Numbered from the stretch's first letter, positions 35,526-44,503 are shown. The stretch is DNA of 48,761 nt from Pseudomonas entomophila (GCF_029478665.1 NZ_JARPQB010000039.1:1-48761); one strand, 5' to 3'. The notes: a model not told the origin generated them from the sequence alone. Numbers and translations: made by a program.

Positions 35526-35648
35526 CTGCCAACGGCATCACGGAGGGTGATGCGCGGTGCGATGTGGCCTGCGCCACGGTCCCTGCGCGTTCTCCGTGTG
35601 CCCGCCTATTACCTGTCACCTGTCGGTGGCAGCCTGCGGAGAACCCTG
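35526..35648 (+). promoter_or_regulatory. Expression platform between riboswitch and cobO
   Basis: A 123-nt leader with two hairpins: GCATCAC-GGAGG-GTGATGC (35535-35553), whose loop is a Shine-Dalgarno-like GGAGG, and CTGTCACC-TGTC-GGTGGCAG (35613-35632), which ends 5 nt before the cobO binding site GGAG. CTGCCA at 35526-35531, directly after the B12 box, could pair instead with TGGCAG (35627-35632), so the second hairpin has a competitor. That switch is inference. Confidence 0.45.
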
Positions 35649-36260
35649 ATGAGCGAATCCACCGACCGCGACGAACGCCACCTGGCGCGCATGCAGCGCA
35701 AGAAGGCGATCATCGACGAACGCATCGCCAATTCCCCCAACGAGTGCGGCCTGCTGCTGGTGCTGACCGGCAATGGCAAGGGCAAGAGCAGCTCGGCCTT
35801 CGGCATGCTCGCCCGCGCGCTGGGGCATGGCATGCAATGCGGCGTGGTGCAGTTCATCAAGGGCCGCAACAGCACCGGCGAAGAGTTGTTCTTCCGGCGT
35901 TTTCCCGAACAGGTGCGCTATCACGTGATGGGCGAGGGGTTCACTTGGGAGACCCAGGACCGCCAGCGCGACATCGCCGCCGCCGAGGCCGCCTGGGCCG
36001 TGTCGCGCCAGTTGCTGCAGGACCCGTCGATCCAGTTCGTCGTGCTCGATGAGCTGAACATCGCTCTCAAGCACGGCTACCTCGACCTCGACCAGGTGCT
36101 TTCGGACATTCAGGCCCGTCCGCCGATGCAACATGTGATCGTCACTGGCCGTGCGGCCAAGCCCGAGATGATCGAACTGGCTGACACCGTGACCGAGATG
36201 GGCATGCTCAAGCATGCGTTCCAGGCGGGTATCCGCGCGCAGAAGGGCGTCGAACTGTGA
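35649..36260 (+). CDS. cobO: Corrinoid adenosyltransferase CobO
   Basis: 203 residues, cytosolic. It transfers the adenosyl group from ATP to Co(I) corrinoid. It has the P-loop LTGNGKGKSSSAFGM, GVVQFIKGRNSTGEELFF, FVVLDELNIALKHGYL and HVIVTGRAAKPEMIELAD, typical of CobA/CobO-type enzymes. The ATG at 35649 has GGAG 7 nt upstream and gives the usual length; the frame stays open upstream into the riboswitch. First gene of the B12 operon; its stop overlaps the cobB GTG by 4 nt. Confidence 0.93.
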   Translation: MSESTDRDERHLARMQRKKAIIDERIANSPNECGLLLVLTGNGKGKSSSAFGMLARALGHGMQCGVVQFIKGRNSTGEELFFRRFPEQVRYHVMGEGFTWETQDRQRDIAAAEAAWAVSRQLLQDPSIQFVVLDELNIALKHGYLDLDQVLSDIQARPPMQHVIVTGRAAKPEMIELADTVTEMGMLKHAFQAGIRAQKGVEL

Positions 36261-37552
36261 GTGACGCTTGCCATTGCCCGGCGGTACTGATCGCCGCGCC
36301 GGCCTCCGGCCAGGGCAAGACCACGGTCACCGCCGCCCTGGCCCGCCTGCACCGCAACCTCGGGCGTAAGGTGCGGGTGTTCAAGTGCGGGCCGGACTTC
36401 CTCGACCCGATGATTCTCGAGCGCGCCAGCGGCGCGCCGGTCTACCAGCTGGACCTGTGGATGATCGGCGCCGAAGAGAGCCGGCGCCTGCTGTGGGAGG
36501 CGGCCGGTGAGGCCGATCTGATCCTGATCGAAGGCGTGATGGGGCTGTTCGACGGCACCCCGTCCAGCGCCGACCTCGCACGCCACTTTGGCGTGCCGGT
36601 GCTGGCGGTGATCGACGGCACGGCCATGGCCCAGACTTTTGGCGCCCTGGCCCTGGGCCTGGCGCGCTATCAGCCCGACCTGCCGTTCGCCGGCGTACTG
36701 GCCAATCGGGTCGGCAGCCTGCGTCATGCGCAACTGCTCGAAGGCAGCCTGACCGAGGGACTGCGCTGGTACGGCGGGCTGTCCCGCGAGCGCGGCATCG
36801 AGTTGCCCAGCCGTCATCTCGGGCTGGTGCAGGCCAGCGAGCTGAATGATCTGGATGCCCGCCTGGATGCCGCCGCCGAGGCACTGGGAGCCAGTTGCGA
36901 TGCGGCCCTGCCGCCGCCGGTGGCGTTTGCCGCGCCAGAGCGCTTCGACACCGGGACTTCGTTGGCCGGTGTGCGTATCGGCGTGGCTCGCGACGAAGCC
37001 TTCGCCTTCACCTATGGCGCCAACCTTGAGCTACTGCGCAACCTCGGCGCACGGATCGAATTCTTCTCGCCGCTGCATGACCGTGAGCTGCCGGTGATCG
37101 ACAGCCTGTACCTGCCAGGCGGCTACCCGGAGCTGCATCATCATGCCCTGGCGGCCAATGCGCCAATGCTCGAGGCGATCCGCAACCACCATGGCCAAGG
37201 CAAGCCCCTGTTGGCCGAGTGCGGTGGCATGCTTTATCTGCTCGATGCACTGACCGACGTGGCTGGCGAGCGTGCCGCGCTGCTCGGCCTGCTGCCGGGC
37301 GAGGCAACCATGCAGAAGCGCCTGGCGGCGCTGGCATTGCAGGCGGTCGAGCTGCCGGAAGGCACCCTGCGCGGTCATACCTATCACCACTCGCTGACCG
37401 AGACGGCGCTCGAACCGATTGCCCGAGGCCTGAGCCCCAATGGTGGTCGCGGCAACGAAGCGGTCTACCGCCTGGGCCGCTTGACCGCCTCCTACGTGCA
37501 TTTCTACTTCCCCTCCAACCCCGACGCGGCGGCGGCGCTGCTGCGACCATGA
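36257..37552 (+). CDS. cobB: Cobyrinate a,c-diamide synthase
   Basis: 431 residues, a two-domain glutamine amidotransferase. The N-terminal dethiobiotin-synthetase-like ATPase domain has IAAPASGQGKTTVTAAL and IEGVMGLFDGTPSSADLA; the C-terminal class I amidotransferase domain has LYLPGGYPELH and the catalytic cysteine in LLAECGGMLYLLD, with HVH-type ending SYVHFYFPSNP. It amidates carboxylates a and c of cobyrinic acid with ATP and glutamine. GTG start; ATGA overlap with bluB. Confidence 0.93.
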   Translation: MSDACHCPAVLIAAPASGQGKTTVTAALARLHRNLGRKVRVFKCGPDFLDPMILERASGAPVYQLDLWMIGAEESRRLLWEAAGEADLILIEGVMGLFDGTPSSADLARHFGVPVLAVIDGTAMAQTFGALALGLARYQPDLPFAGVLANRVGSLRHAQLLEGSLTEGLRWYGGLSRERGIELPSRHLGLVQASELNDLDARLDAAAEALGASCDAALPPPVAFAAPERFDTGTSLAGVRIGVARDEAFAFTYGANLELLRNLGARIEFFSPLHDRELPVIDSLYLPGGYPELHHHALAANAPMLEAIRNHHGQGKPLLAECGGMLYLLDALTDVAGERAALLGLLPGEATMQKRLAALALQAVELPEGTLRGHTYHHSLTETALEPIARGLSPNGGRGNEAVYRLGRLTASYVHFYFPSNPDAAAALLRP

Positions 37553-38199
37553 GCGAGCACGCCTACAGCGCGGTCGAGCGCGCGGCCATCTACCGCGCCA
37601 TCGGCGAACGTCGCGACATGCGTCATTTCGCCGGTGGCGAAGTCGCGCCGGAACTGCTCGGCCGATTGCTGGCCGCTGCGCACCAGGCCCCCAGCGTGGG
37701 GTTGATGCAGCCGTGGCGCTTCATCCGCATCAGCCAGCGCGAGCTGCGCATGCGCATCCAAGAGCTGGTGGAAGAGGAGCGGGTGCGTACCGCCGAGGCG
37801 CTGGGCGAGCGCGCGGATGAGTTCATGAAGCTCAAGGTCGAGGGCATCAGCGACTGCGCCGAGGTGCTGGTCGCCGCGTTGATGGACAACCGCGAGCCGC
37901 ATATCTTCGGGCGGCGCACCCTGCCCGAGATGGACCTGGCCTCGCTCGCCTGTGCCATCCAGAACCTGTGGCTGGCGGCCCGCGCAGAAGGGCTGGGCAT
38001 GGGCTGGGTGTCGTTGTTCGATCCGCAGGCCCTGGCTGAACTGCTGGGCATGCCGGCAGGCGCCAAGCCGGTGGCGGTGCTGTGCCTGGGGCCTGTAACC
38101 GCGTTTTATCCCGCACCGATGCTGGTGCTGGAAGACTGGGCCGAGCAACGGCCGTTGCATGAAATGCTCTACGAGAACCAATGGGGAGACCGGCCATGA
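37549..38199 (+). CDS. bluB: 5,6-dimethylbenzimidazole synthase BluB
   Basis: 216 residues, nitroreductase-like flavoprotein that cleaves FMNH2 with O2 to give dimethylbenzimidazole, the lower ligand of B12. It shows RRDMRHFAGGEV, AAHQAPSVGLMQPWRFI, the GRRTLPEMDLASLACAIQNLWLAARAEGLGMGWVS core and LCLGPVTAFY, all typical of BluB. Its presence shows aerobic synthesis of true cobalamin. The start overlaps cobB in ATGA; the stop overlaps the next gene by 4 nt. Confidence 0.93.
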   Translation: MSEHAYSAVERAAIYRAIGERRDMRHFAGGEVAPELLGRLLAAAHQAPSVGLMQPWRFIRISQRELRMRIQELVEEERVRTAEALGERADEFMKLKVEGISDCAEVLVAALMDNREPHIFGRRTLPEMDLASLACAIQNLWLAARAEGLGMGWVSLFDPQALAELLGMPAGAKPVAVLCLGPVTAFYPAPMLVLEDWAEQRPLHEMLYENQWGDRP

Positions 38200-39104
38200 G
38201 CATGGCCCTGCTGACTGTCGCGGGCGTGGCCCTGGACGCCTTGCTCGGCGAGCCGAAACGGCGGCATCCGCTGGTGGGCTTCGGCAACCTGGCCAAGAGC
38301 CTGGAGCGGCGTTTCAATGCCGGCGGCCGCGGCTGGCGCAGCCATGGCGTCAGTGCCTGGTTCCTGGCCGTGGTGCCGCTGACCCTGGTGGCGTTGATCC
38401 TCTCCTGGTTGCCCTATATCGGCTGGATCGTCGATGTGCTGGCGCTGTACTGCGCGCTTGGCCTGCGCAGCCTGGGCGAGCATGTGCTGCCGGTGGCCCA
38501 GGCATTGCGCCAGGGCAACCTCGAAGAGGCGCGGCGGCGGGTCGGCTACCTGGTCAGCCGGGAAACCCGCGAGCTGGACGAGCCCGCAGTAGCCCGGGCG
38601 GCCACCGAGTCCGTGCTGGAGAACGGTAGCGATGCAGTGTTCGCCGCGCTGTTCTGGTTCGTGATCGCCGGCGCGCCCGGTGTGGTGCTCTATCGCCTGA
38701 GCAACACCCTGGATGCCATGTGGGGTTATCGCAACGAACGCTTCGAGCGTTTCGGTTGGTGCGCGGCGCGTATCGACGATGGGCTCAACTACCTGCCCGC
38801 CCGGTTGGTGGCGCTGACCTACGCGCTGCTGGGCAAGACCCGGCTGGCGATGAATTGCTGGCGCCGGCAGGGGCCGCAATGGGACAGCCCCAACGCCGGC
38901 CCGGTGATGGCCGCCGGCGCAGGCGCGCTGGGTGTGGAACTGGGCGGGCCGGCGGTCTATCACGGCGAGTTGCATGAGCGCCCTCGCCTGGGGGACGGCC
39001 CCATGGCCGACGCCGACGCGATCGAGCGTGGCTGGAGCCTGGTGCAGCGTGGTGTGTGGCTGTGGCTGCTGGTGATCTGCCTGGGAGGCTACTTGAATGC
39101 TTGA
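38196..39104 (+). CDS. cobD: Adenosylcobinamide-phosphate synthase (CobD/CbiB)
   Basis: 302 residues, an inner membrane enzyme that joins cobyric acid with aminopropanol or its phosphate. It opens DALLGEPKRRHPLVGFG and has several membrane helices (about 50-80, 150-170, 280-300), with RRVGYLVSRETRELDEPAVARAATESVLENGSDAVFAALFW, LSNTLDAMWGYRNERFERFGWCAARIDD and NAGPVMAAGAGALGVELGG. The start at 38196 overlaps the bluB stop by 4 nt. This is CobD in P. denitrificans naming, CbiB in Salmonella. Confidence 0.92.
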   Translation: MSMALLTVAGVALDALLGEPKRRHPLVGFGNLAKSLERRFNAGGRGWRSHGVSAWFLAVVPLTLVALILSWLPYIGWIVDVLALYCALGLRSLGEHVLPVAQALRQGNLEEARRRVGYLVSRETRELDEPAVARAATESVLENGSDAVFAALFWFVIAGAPGVVLYRLSNTLDAMWGYRNERFERFGWCAARIDDGLNYLPARLVALTYALLGKTRLAMNCWRRQGPQWDSPNAGPVMAAGAGALGVELGGPAVYHGELHERPRLGDGPMADADAIERGWSLVQRGVWLWLLVICLGGYLNA

Positions 39105-40089
39105 GCACGGTGGGCGCCTGCTGCGTGCGGTAAAACACTACGGGATCGCCCGTGAGCACTGGCTCGATCTGTCCAGCGGCATCGCGCCGTGGAGCTACCC
39201 GATCCCCGCGATCCCGCAGGATGCCTGGGCGCGCTTGCCGGAAACCGAGGATGGCCTGGAAGCCGCTGCGCGGCAGTACTATGGCGTGCGCCAGTTGCTG
39301 GCGGTGGCCGGCTCCCAGGCGGCTATCCAGGCGTTGCCGCATTTGCGCGCGGCTGGTCGGGTCGGCGTTTTGTCGCCGTGTTATGCCGAGCACCCCTATG
39401 CCTGGCGGCGTGCCGGGCACACGCTCGTCGAGCTGGACGAGGCCCAGGTGGAGGGCGCCCTCGACAGCCTTGATGTGTTGCTGCTGGTCAATCCCAACAA
39501 CCCCACTGGGCGCCGTTTCCCCCGCGCTCAATTGCTGGCCTGGCACGCGCGTCTGGCCGCGCGGGGCGGCTGGTTGCTGGTCGATGAAGCGTTCATGGAC
39601 AACACGCCTGAGCACAGCATTGTCGACTGCGCCGAGTGCCCAGGGCTCATTGTGCTGCGCTCGTTCGGCAAGTTTTTCGGGCTCGCTGGCGTGAGGCTTG
39701 GCTTCGTGGTCGCCGAAAAAACACTGTTGCAACAGCTGGCCGACCTGCTGGGGCCCTGGACGGTCAGCGGCCCGACGCGGATGATCGGCCAGGCTTGTTT
39801 CACCGACATCATTGCGCACCAAGGGCAGATCGAACGTTGCGCGCGGGCCAGCCAGCGTCTGGCGGTGATGTTGCAAAACACCGGCCTGGCGCCGAGCGGT
39901 GGCTGCGACCTGTTCCAGTACGTGCGCAGCGAACGCGCCGCGCACCTGCATGATTTTCTCGCCCGGCGCGGCATCCTCGTCCGCTTGTTCGAGCAACCGC
40001 CTGCCGTGCGCCTGGGCCTGCCCGCCAGCGCGGCGGACGAACAACGCCTGGCCCAGGCCCTGGCGGACTACCAGAAGGATTCGGCATGA
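39097..40089 (+). CDS. cobC: L-threonine-O-3-phosphate decarboxylase / aminotransferase-like (CobC)
   Basis: 330 residues, PLP fold-type I. It opens HGGRLLRAVKHYGI...WLDLSSGIAPWSYP, with VNPNNPTGRRFP, LVDEAFMDN and PLP lysine in SFGKFFGLAGVRLGF. It supplies (R)-1-amino-2-propanol phosphate for the nucleotide loop. Named CobC in P. denitrificans and CobD in Salmonella. It overlaps the previous gene by 8 nt and cobQ by 4 nt. Confidence 0.9.
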   Translation: MLEHGGRLLRAVKHYGIAREHWLDLSSGIAPWSYPIPAIPQDAWARLPETEDGLEAAARQYYGVRQLLAVAGSQAAIQALPHLRAAGRVGVLSPCYAEHPYAWRRAGHTLVELDEAQVEGALDSLDVLLLVNPNNPTGRRFPRAQLLAWHARLAARGGWLLVDEAFMDNTPEHSIVDCAECPGLIVLRSFGKFFGLAGVRLGFVVAEKTLLQQLADLLGPWTVSGPTRMIGQACFTDIIAHQGQIERCARASQRLAVMLQNTGLAPSGGCDLFQYVRSERAAHLHDFLARRGILVRLFEQPPAVRLGLPASAADEQRLAQALADYQKDSA

Positions 40090-41549
40090 CCACCCTCATG
40101 GTGCAAGGCACCACTTCCGATGCCGGCAAGAGCACGCTGGTCACCGCCCTGTGCCGCTGGCTGCTGCGCCAGGGCGTCGCCGTGGTGCCGTTCAAACCGC
40201 AGAACATGGCGCTCAACAGCGCAGTCACCGCCGATGGCGGCGAGATCGGCCGGGCCCAGGCGGTGCAGGCCCAGGCCTGCCGGCTGGCGCCGCACACCGA
40301 CATGAACCCGGTGCTGCTCAAGCCCAACAGCGACACCGGCGCCCAGGTGATCGTGCATGGGCGCGCGGTCACCAGCATGAACGCCGTGGCCTATCACGAC
40401 TACAAGGTCATCGCCATGCAGGCGGTGCTGGCTTCCCATGAGCGCCTGCGCCAGGCCTATCCGGTAGTGATGGTGGAGGGGGCCGGCTCGCCCGCCGAAA
40501 TCAACCTGCGCGCCGGCGACATCGCCAACATGGGCTTCGCCGAGGCGGTCGACTGCCCGGTGATCCTGGTCGCCGACATCAACCGGGGTGGCGTGTTCGC
40601 CCACCTGGTCGGCACCCTGGAGCTGCTGTCACCGAGTGAGCAGGCGCGGGTGAAGGGCTTTGTCATCAACCGTTTCCGTGGTGACATCGCCTTGCTGCAA
40701 CCGGGCCTCGACTGGCTGGAGCAGCGCACCGGCAAGCCGGTGCTGGGGGTGCTGCCCTATGTCACCGACCTGCACCTGGAAGCCGAGGATGCCATCGACG
40801 TGCGCCAGGCGGTCAAGGGCGAGCGCGTGCTCAAGGTGATCGTCCCGGTATTGCCACGCATCAGCAATCACACCGACTTCGACCCCCTGCGCCTGCACCC
40901 GCAGGTGGACCTGCAGTTCATCGGCCCGGGCCAGCCGATCCCGCCCGCCGACCTGATCATCCTGCCCGGCTCCAAGAGCGTGCGCGCCGACCTGGCGCAA
41001 TTGCGCGAGCGGGGTTGGGACAGTGCCATCGCCCGGCACCTGCGTTATGGCGGCAAGGTAATCGGTATCTGCGGCGGCTTGCAGATGCTCGGCCATGAAG
41101 TGCACGACCCGCTGGGCCTGGAAGGGCCGGCGGGCTCCAGCGCCGGGCTTGGCCTGCTGGACTACAGCTCCGTGCTGGAAGCTGAAAAGCAGCTGCGCAA
41201 TGTCGCCGGTACCCTCGACCTGGAGCAGGCGGCGGTGTCCGGCTATGAGATCCATGCGGGTGTGACCCACGGTCTGGGCCTTGAGCATCCGGCCATCCAG
41301 TTGGACGATGGCCGCAACGATGGCGCCATCAGCGCCGACGGCCAGATCCTCGCCACCTACCTGCACGGGCTGTTCGAAGGCAGCCAGTCATGCGCCGCGC
41401 TGCTGCGCTGGGCCGGGCTCGCGGACGCCCAGGCCATCGACTACGAGGCCCTGCGCGAGCGCGATATCGAGCGCCTGGCCGATCTGGTGGAGCAGCACCT
41501 GGATACCGAGCGCCTGCGCCAACTGTGTGGGGTGACCGCTGATGCGTAA
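40086..41549 (+). CDS. cobQ: Cobyric acid synthase CobQ
   Basis: 487 residues. It amidates the b, d, e and g carboxylates of adenosylcobyrinate a,c-diamide. The N-terminal ATPase domain has MVQGTTSDAGKSTLVTALCR, FKPQNMALNSAVTADGGEIGRAQ and ADINRGGVFAHLVGTLELL; the C-terminal glutaminase-like domain has LILPGSKSVRADL and the catalytic Cys in GICGGLQMLG, then GYEIHAGVTH and TYLHGLFE. Overlaps cobC by 4 nt and cobP by 8 nt. Confidence 0.95.
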   Translation: MTTLMVQGTTSDAGKSTLVTALCRWLLRQGVAVVPFKPQNMALNSAVTADGGEIGRAQAVQAQACRLAPHTDMNPVLLKPNSDTGAQVIVHGRAVTSMNAVAYHDYKVIAMQAVLASHERLRQAYPVVMVEGAGSPAEINLRAGDIANMGFAEAVDCPVILVADINRGGVFAHLVGTLELLSPSEQARVKGFVINRFRGDIALLQPGLDWLEQRTGKPVLGVLPYVTDLHLEAEDAIDVRQAVKGERVLKVIVPVLPRISNHTDFDPLRLHPQVDLQFIGPGQPIPPADLIILPGSKSVRADLAQLRERGWDSAIARHLRYGGKVIGICGGLQMLGHEVHDPLGLEGPAGSSAGLGLLDYSSVLEAEKQLRNVAGTLDLEQAAVSGYEIHAGVTHGLGLEHPAIQLDDGRNDGAISADGQILATYLHGLFEGSQSCAALLRWAGLADAQAIDYEALRERDIERLADLVEQHLDTERLRQLCGVTADA

Positions 41550-42063
41550 CCTGATCCTCGGCGGCGCCCGCTCCGGCAAGAGCCGCCTGGCCGAACAGTT
41601 GGCCACGGACAGCCGCTTGCCGGTGACCTATATCGCCACCAGCGAACCCCGGGACGGCGAGATGAGCGAGCGGGTGCGCCTGCACCGCGAACGCCGCCCG
41701 ACCGACTGGGGGCTGATCGAGGAGCCCCTGGCCCTGGCCGCCGTGCTGCGCGCCGAGGCCGCTGCAGGGCGCTGCCTGCTGGTGGATTGCCTCACTTTAT
41801 GGCTGACCAACCTGTTGATGCTCGAAGATGACCAGCGTCTGGCCCAGGAGCGCGATGCGCTGCTTGATTGCCTGGAGCAACTGCCCGGCACGATCATCCT
41901 GGTCAGCAACGAAACCGGCCTGGGCGTGGTGCCCATGGGCGAACTGACCCGGCGCTACGTCGACCTTTCCGGCCTGCTGCACCAGGCCGTGGCCGCGCGC
42001 TGCCAGCGCGTGGTGCTCACCGTGGCCGGCCTACCTCTCATGCTCAAAGGACCTGCTCTATGA
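41542..42063 (+). CDS. cobP: Adenosylcobinamide kinase / guanylyltransferase CobP
   Basis: 173 residues, bifunctional: phosphorylates adenosylcobinamide and then forms GDP-cobinamide. It has the P-loop LILGGARSGKSRLAEQLA, VTYIATSEPRDGEM, the guanylylated-histidine region RVRLHRERRPTDWGLIEEP, LLVDCLTLWLTNLL and VSNETGLGVVPMGELTRRYVD. CobU in Salmonella naming. Start 8 nt inside cobQ; stop overlaps the cobT start in ATGA. Confidence 0.94.
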   Translation: MRNLILGGARSGKSRLAEQLATDSRLPVTYIATSEPRDGEMSERVRLHRERRPTDWGLIEEPLALAAVLRAEAAAGRCLLVDCLTLWLTNLLMLEDDQRLAQERDALLDCLEQLPGTIILVSNETGLGVVPMGELTRRYVDLSGLLHQAVAARCQRVVLTVAGLPLMLKGPAL

Positions 42064-43115
42064 CCCAGACGTGGTGGCGCGACGCCTGCCAACCCCTCGA
42101 CACCGCCGCCATGGATCAGGCCCGCGCCCGTCAGCAGCAACTGACCAAACCCACTGGCTCCCTTGGCCAGCTCGAAGGCCTGGCGATTCGCCTGGCCGGG
42201 TTGCAAGGGCGGGAGCGCCCCACCTTGGAACAGGTGGCAATCACGATATTCGCCGGTGACCATGGCGTGGTGGAGGAGGGTATCTCTGCCTATCCACAGG
42301 CCGTGACCGGGCAGATGCTGCGCAACTTCGTCTCGGGCGGCGCGGCGATCAGCGTGCTGGCACGCCAGCTGGAGGCGAGCCTGGAAGTGGTCGACCTCGG
42401 TACGGTCGACCCGTCGTTGGACCTGCCGGGCGTGCGCCATCTGCGCCTGGGGGCGGGCACCAGCAACTTCGCCCGCCAGGCGGCGATGACCGACGCCCAG
42501 TTGGCTGCCGCCTTGCAAGCTGGCCGCGACAGCGCCCTGCGCGCGCTCGAACAGGGTGGCCAACTGTTCATCGGCGGTGAGATGGGTATCGGCAACACCA
42601 CGGCCGCCGCCGCCCTGGCCTGCACGCTGATGGGGTGCCCGGCGCGTGAGCTGAGCGGGCCGGGTACCGGCCTGGACAGCGCTGGTGTGCGGCACAAGGC
42701 CGAGGTGATCGAACGTGCCCTGGTGCTGCACGGGCTGCGTGCCGACGAGCCGCTACGTGCGTTGGGTCATGTCGGCGGTTTCGAGATCGCCGCACTGGTG
42801 GGCGCCTACCTGGCCTGTGCCCAGCACGGGCTGCCGGTGCTGGTCGATGGTTTTATCTGCAGCGTCGCCGCCCTGGTGGCGGTGCGCCTCAATCCGCAGT
42901 GCCGGCCTTGGTTGCTGTTCGCTCACCAGGGCGCCGAGCCTGGGCACAAGGCTTTGCTTGCCGCCCTGCAAGCCGAGCCGCTGTTGGCCCTGGGGCTGCG
43001 CCTTGGCGAGGGCAGTGGCGCTGCCCTGGCCGTGCCGCTGATTCGCCTGGCCTGTGCCCTGCACGGGCAGATGGCGACCTTCGCCGAAGCCGCGGTGGCG
43101 GATCGCCCGGCATGA
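42060..43115 (+). CDS. cobT: Nicotinate-nucleotide:dimethylbenzimidazole phosphoribosyltransferase
   Basis: 351 residues. It activates dimethylbenzimidazole, the BluB product, to alpha-ribazole phosphate. It has QQQLTKPTGSLGQLE, VTIFAGDHGVVEEGISAYP, VTGQMLRNFVSGGAAISVLAR, FIGGEMGIGNTTAAAAL and GFEIAALVGAYLACAQHGLPVLVDGFI, the standard CobT motifs with the base-binding Glu late in the chain. Start at 42060 overlaps cobP by 4 nt. Confidence 0.95.
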   Translation: MTQTWWRDACQPLDTAAMDQARARQQQLTKPTGSLGQLEGLAIRLAGLQGRERPTLEQVAITIFAGDHGVVEEGISAYPQAVTGQMLRNFVSGGAAISVLARQLEASLEVVDLGTVDPSLDLPGVRHLRLGAGTSNFARQAAMTDAQLAAALQAGRDSALRALEQGGQLFIGGEMGIGNTTAAAALACTLMGCPARELSGPGTGLDSAGVRHKAEVIERALVLHGLRADEPLRALGHVGGFEIAALVGAYLACAQHGLPVLVDGFICSVAALVAVRLNPQCRPWLLFAHQGAEPGHKALLAALQAEPLLALGLRLGEGSGAALAVPLIRLACALHGQMATFAEAAVADRPA

Positions 43116-43678
43116 TCCTCGACCTGCTGCGCCACGGTGAGACGGTGCTCGGCGGAGGCCTGCGCGGCAGCCTGGACGATGCCCTGACACCGCTTGGCTG
43201 GACGCAGATGCGCCAGGCGGTGGCCGAGGCCGGCCCTTGGGATGTGCTGGTCAGCTCGCCGCTGCAACGCTGCGGGTTGTTCGCTGATGAGCTGGGCGCA
43301 CGCCTGGGGCTGGCGGTGCAGCGCGAGGCGGATGTGCGCGAACTGCATTTTGGTGACTGGGAAGGGCGCAGTGCGGCGCAGATCATGCAGACCGAAGCCG
43401 ATGCCCTTGGCCTGTTCTGGAATGACCCTTATGCCTTCACGCCGCCCGGCGGCGAGCCGGTGCTGGCATTTGCCGAACGGGTACAGGCGGCAGTCGCCAG
43501 GCTGGCGTGCCAGTACGCGGGCAAGCGTGTGCTGCTGGTCACCCATGGTGGTGTGATGCGGCTGCTGTTGGCACAGGCCCGTGGTTTGCCACGGGAGCAG
43601 TTGCTGCAAGTCGAAGTCGGGCATGCTGCGTTGAAACGGCTGGTCTGCGCAGGCGACCAGTTGCGCGAGGTGGATTGA
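43112..43678 (+). CDS. cobC: Alpha-ribazole phosphatase (histidine phosphatase family)
   Basis: 188 residues, branch 1 histidine phosphatase with catalytic LLRHGET (His8), SSPLQRC, ELHFGDWEGR and VTHGGVMR. Between cobT and cobS it should remove the phosphate of alpha-ribazole-5'-phosphate or of cobalamin phosphate. This is CobC in Salmonella naming and must not be confused with the decarboxylase at 39097. The start at 43112 overlaps the cobT stop in ATGA. Confidence 0.88.
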   Translation: MILDLLRHGETVLGGGLRGSLDDALTPLGWTQMRQAVAEAGPWDVLVSSPLQRCGLFADELGARLGLAVQREADVRELHFGDWEGRSAAQIMQTEADALGLFWNDPYAFTPPGGEPVLAFAERVQAAVARLACQYAGKRVLLVTHGGVMRLLLAQARGLPREQLLQVEVGHAALKRLVCAGDQLREVD

Positions 43679-43679
43679 G

Positions 43680-44414
43680 ATGCTGCCGTTCTGGATCGCC
43701 TTGCAGTTTCTCAGCAGCTTGCCGGTACGCCTGCCGGGCATGCCGACACCGAACCAGATGGGGCGCTCGCTGTTGTTCTATCCCGTGGTCGGGCTGCTGT
43801 TCGGGCTGCTGCTGTGGCTGGCCAGCCATCTGCTTCAGGGGGCGCCGGCGCCGCTGCATGCGGCGTTGCTGTTGGCGCTGTGGGTGCTGCTCAGTGGCGC
43901 CTTGCACCTGGATGGCTTGGCCGACAGCGCCGATGCCTGGCTGGGCGGATTCGGTGATCGCGAGCGCACCTTGCAGATCATGAAGGATCCGCGCAGCGGG
44001 CCGATTGCCGTGGTCACCCTGGTGCTGGTGCTGTTGCTGAAATTCTGTGCGCTATGGGTGCTGGTCGAGTGTGGCGCCGCTGGCTGGCTGGTGCTGGCGC
44101 CGGTGGTCGGGCGGGCGGCGATGTTGGGTTTGTTCATGGGCACGCCCTATGTGCGCCAGGGTGGTTTGGGGGCGGCCTTGGCCGAGCATCTGCCGCGCCG
44201 GGCCGCTGGGTGGGTGCTGCTGGGCAGCGTGCTGGCTTGCGTTGTGCTGGCGGGCTTGCCCGGGCTTTGGGTGCTGTTGCTGTCGCTTGGGGTGTTCTTG
44301 TGGCTGCGGCGGCTGATGTGCAAGCGGTTGGGCGGCAGTACCGGAGATACGGCCGGGGCGATGGTGGAATTGCTGGAGCTGGTGGTGGTAGTGGGCTTGG
44401 CGTTGATGGTCTGA
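43680..44414 (+). CDS. cobS: Adenosylcobinamide-GDP ribazoletransferase CobS
   Basis: 244 residues, polytopic inner membrane enzyme of the last assembly step, joining alpha-ribazole (phosphate) to GDP-cobinamide. It has FLSSLPVRLPGMPTPNQMGRS, the acidic metal site ALHLDGLADSADAWLGG, MKDPRSGPIAVVTLVL and the C-terminal RLGGSTGDTAGAMVELLELV. Also called CobV. Starts 1 nt after the phosphatase stop. Last gene of the operon; a REP pair follows. Confidence 0.94.
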   Translation: MLPFWIALQFLSSLPVRLPGMPTPNQMGRSLLFYPVVGLLFGLLLWLASHLLQGAPAPLHAALLLALWVLLSGALHLDGLADSADAWLGGFGDRERTLQIMKDPRSGPIAVVTLVLVLLLKFCALWVLVECGAAGWLVLAPVVGRAAMLGLFMGTPYVRQGGLGAALAEHLPRRAAGWVLLGSVLACVVLAGLPGLWVLLLSLGVFLWLRRLMCKRLGGSTGDTAGAMVELLELVVVVGLALMV

Positions 44415-44437
44415 GCTTGGTGGGGCAGTACCGCCTC

Positions 44438-44503
44438 TTTCGCCGGCAAGCCGGCTCCTACAGGAGATGTGCTCTTCCATAGGGACCGGCTTGCCGGCGA
44501 AAG
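44438..44503. repeat. REP inverted pair (second arm degenerate)
   Basis: TTTCGCCGGCAAGCCGGCTC and, inverted from 44482, GGGACCGGCTTGCCGGCGAA. It follows cobS and may end the cob message. Confidence 0.78.

Noticed and set aside
35490..35648. ATG codons at 35490 and 35502 as the cobO start
   Set aside because: They lie within the conserved riboswitch core; the ATG at 35649 has a proper binding site and matches the family start.
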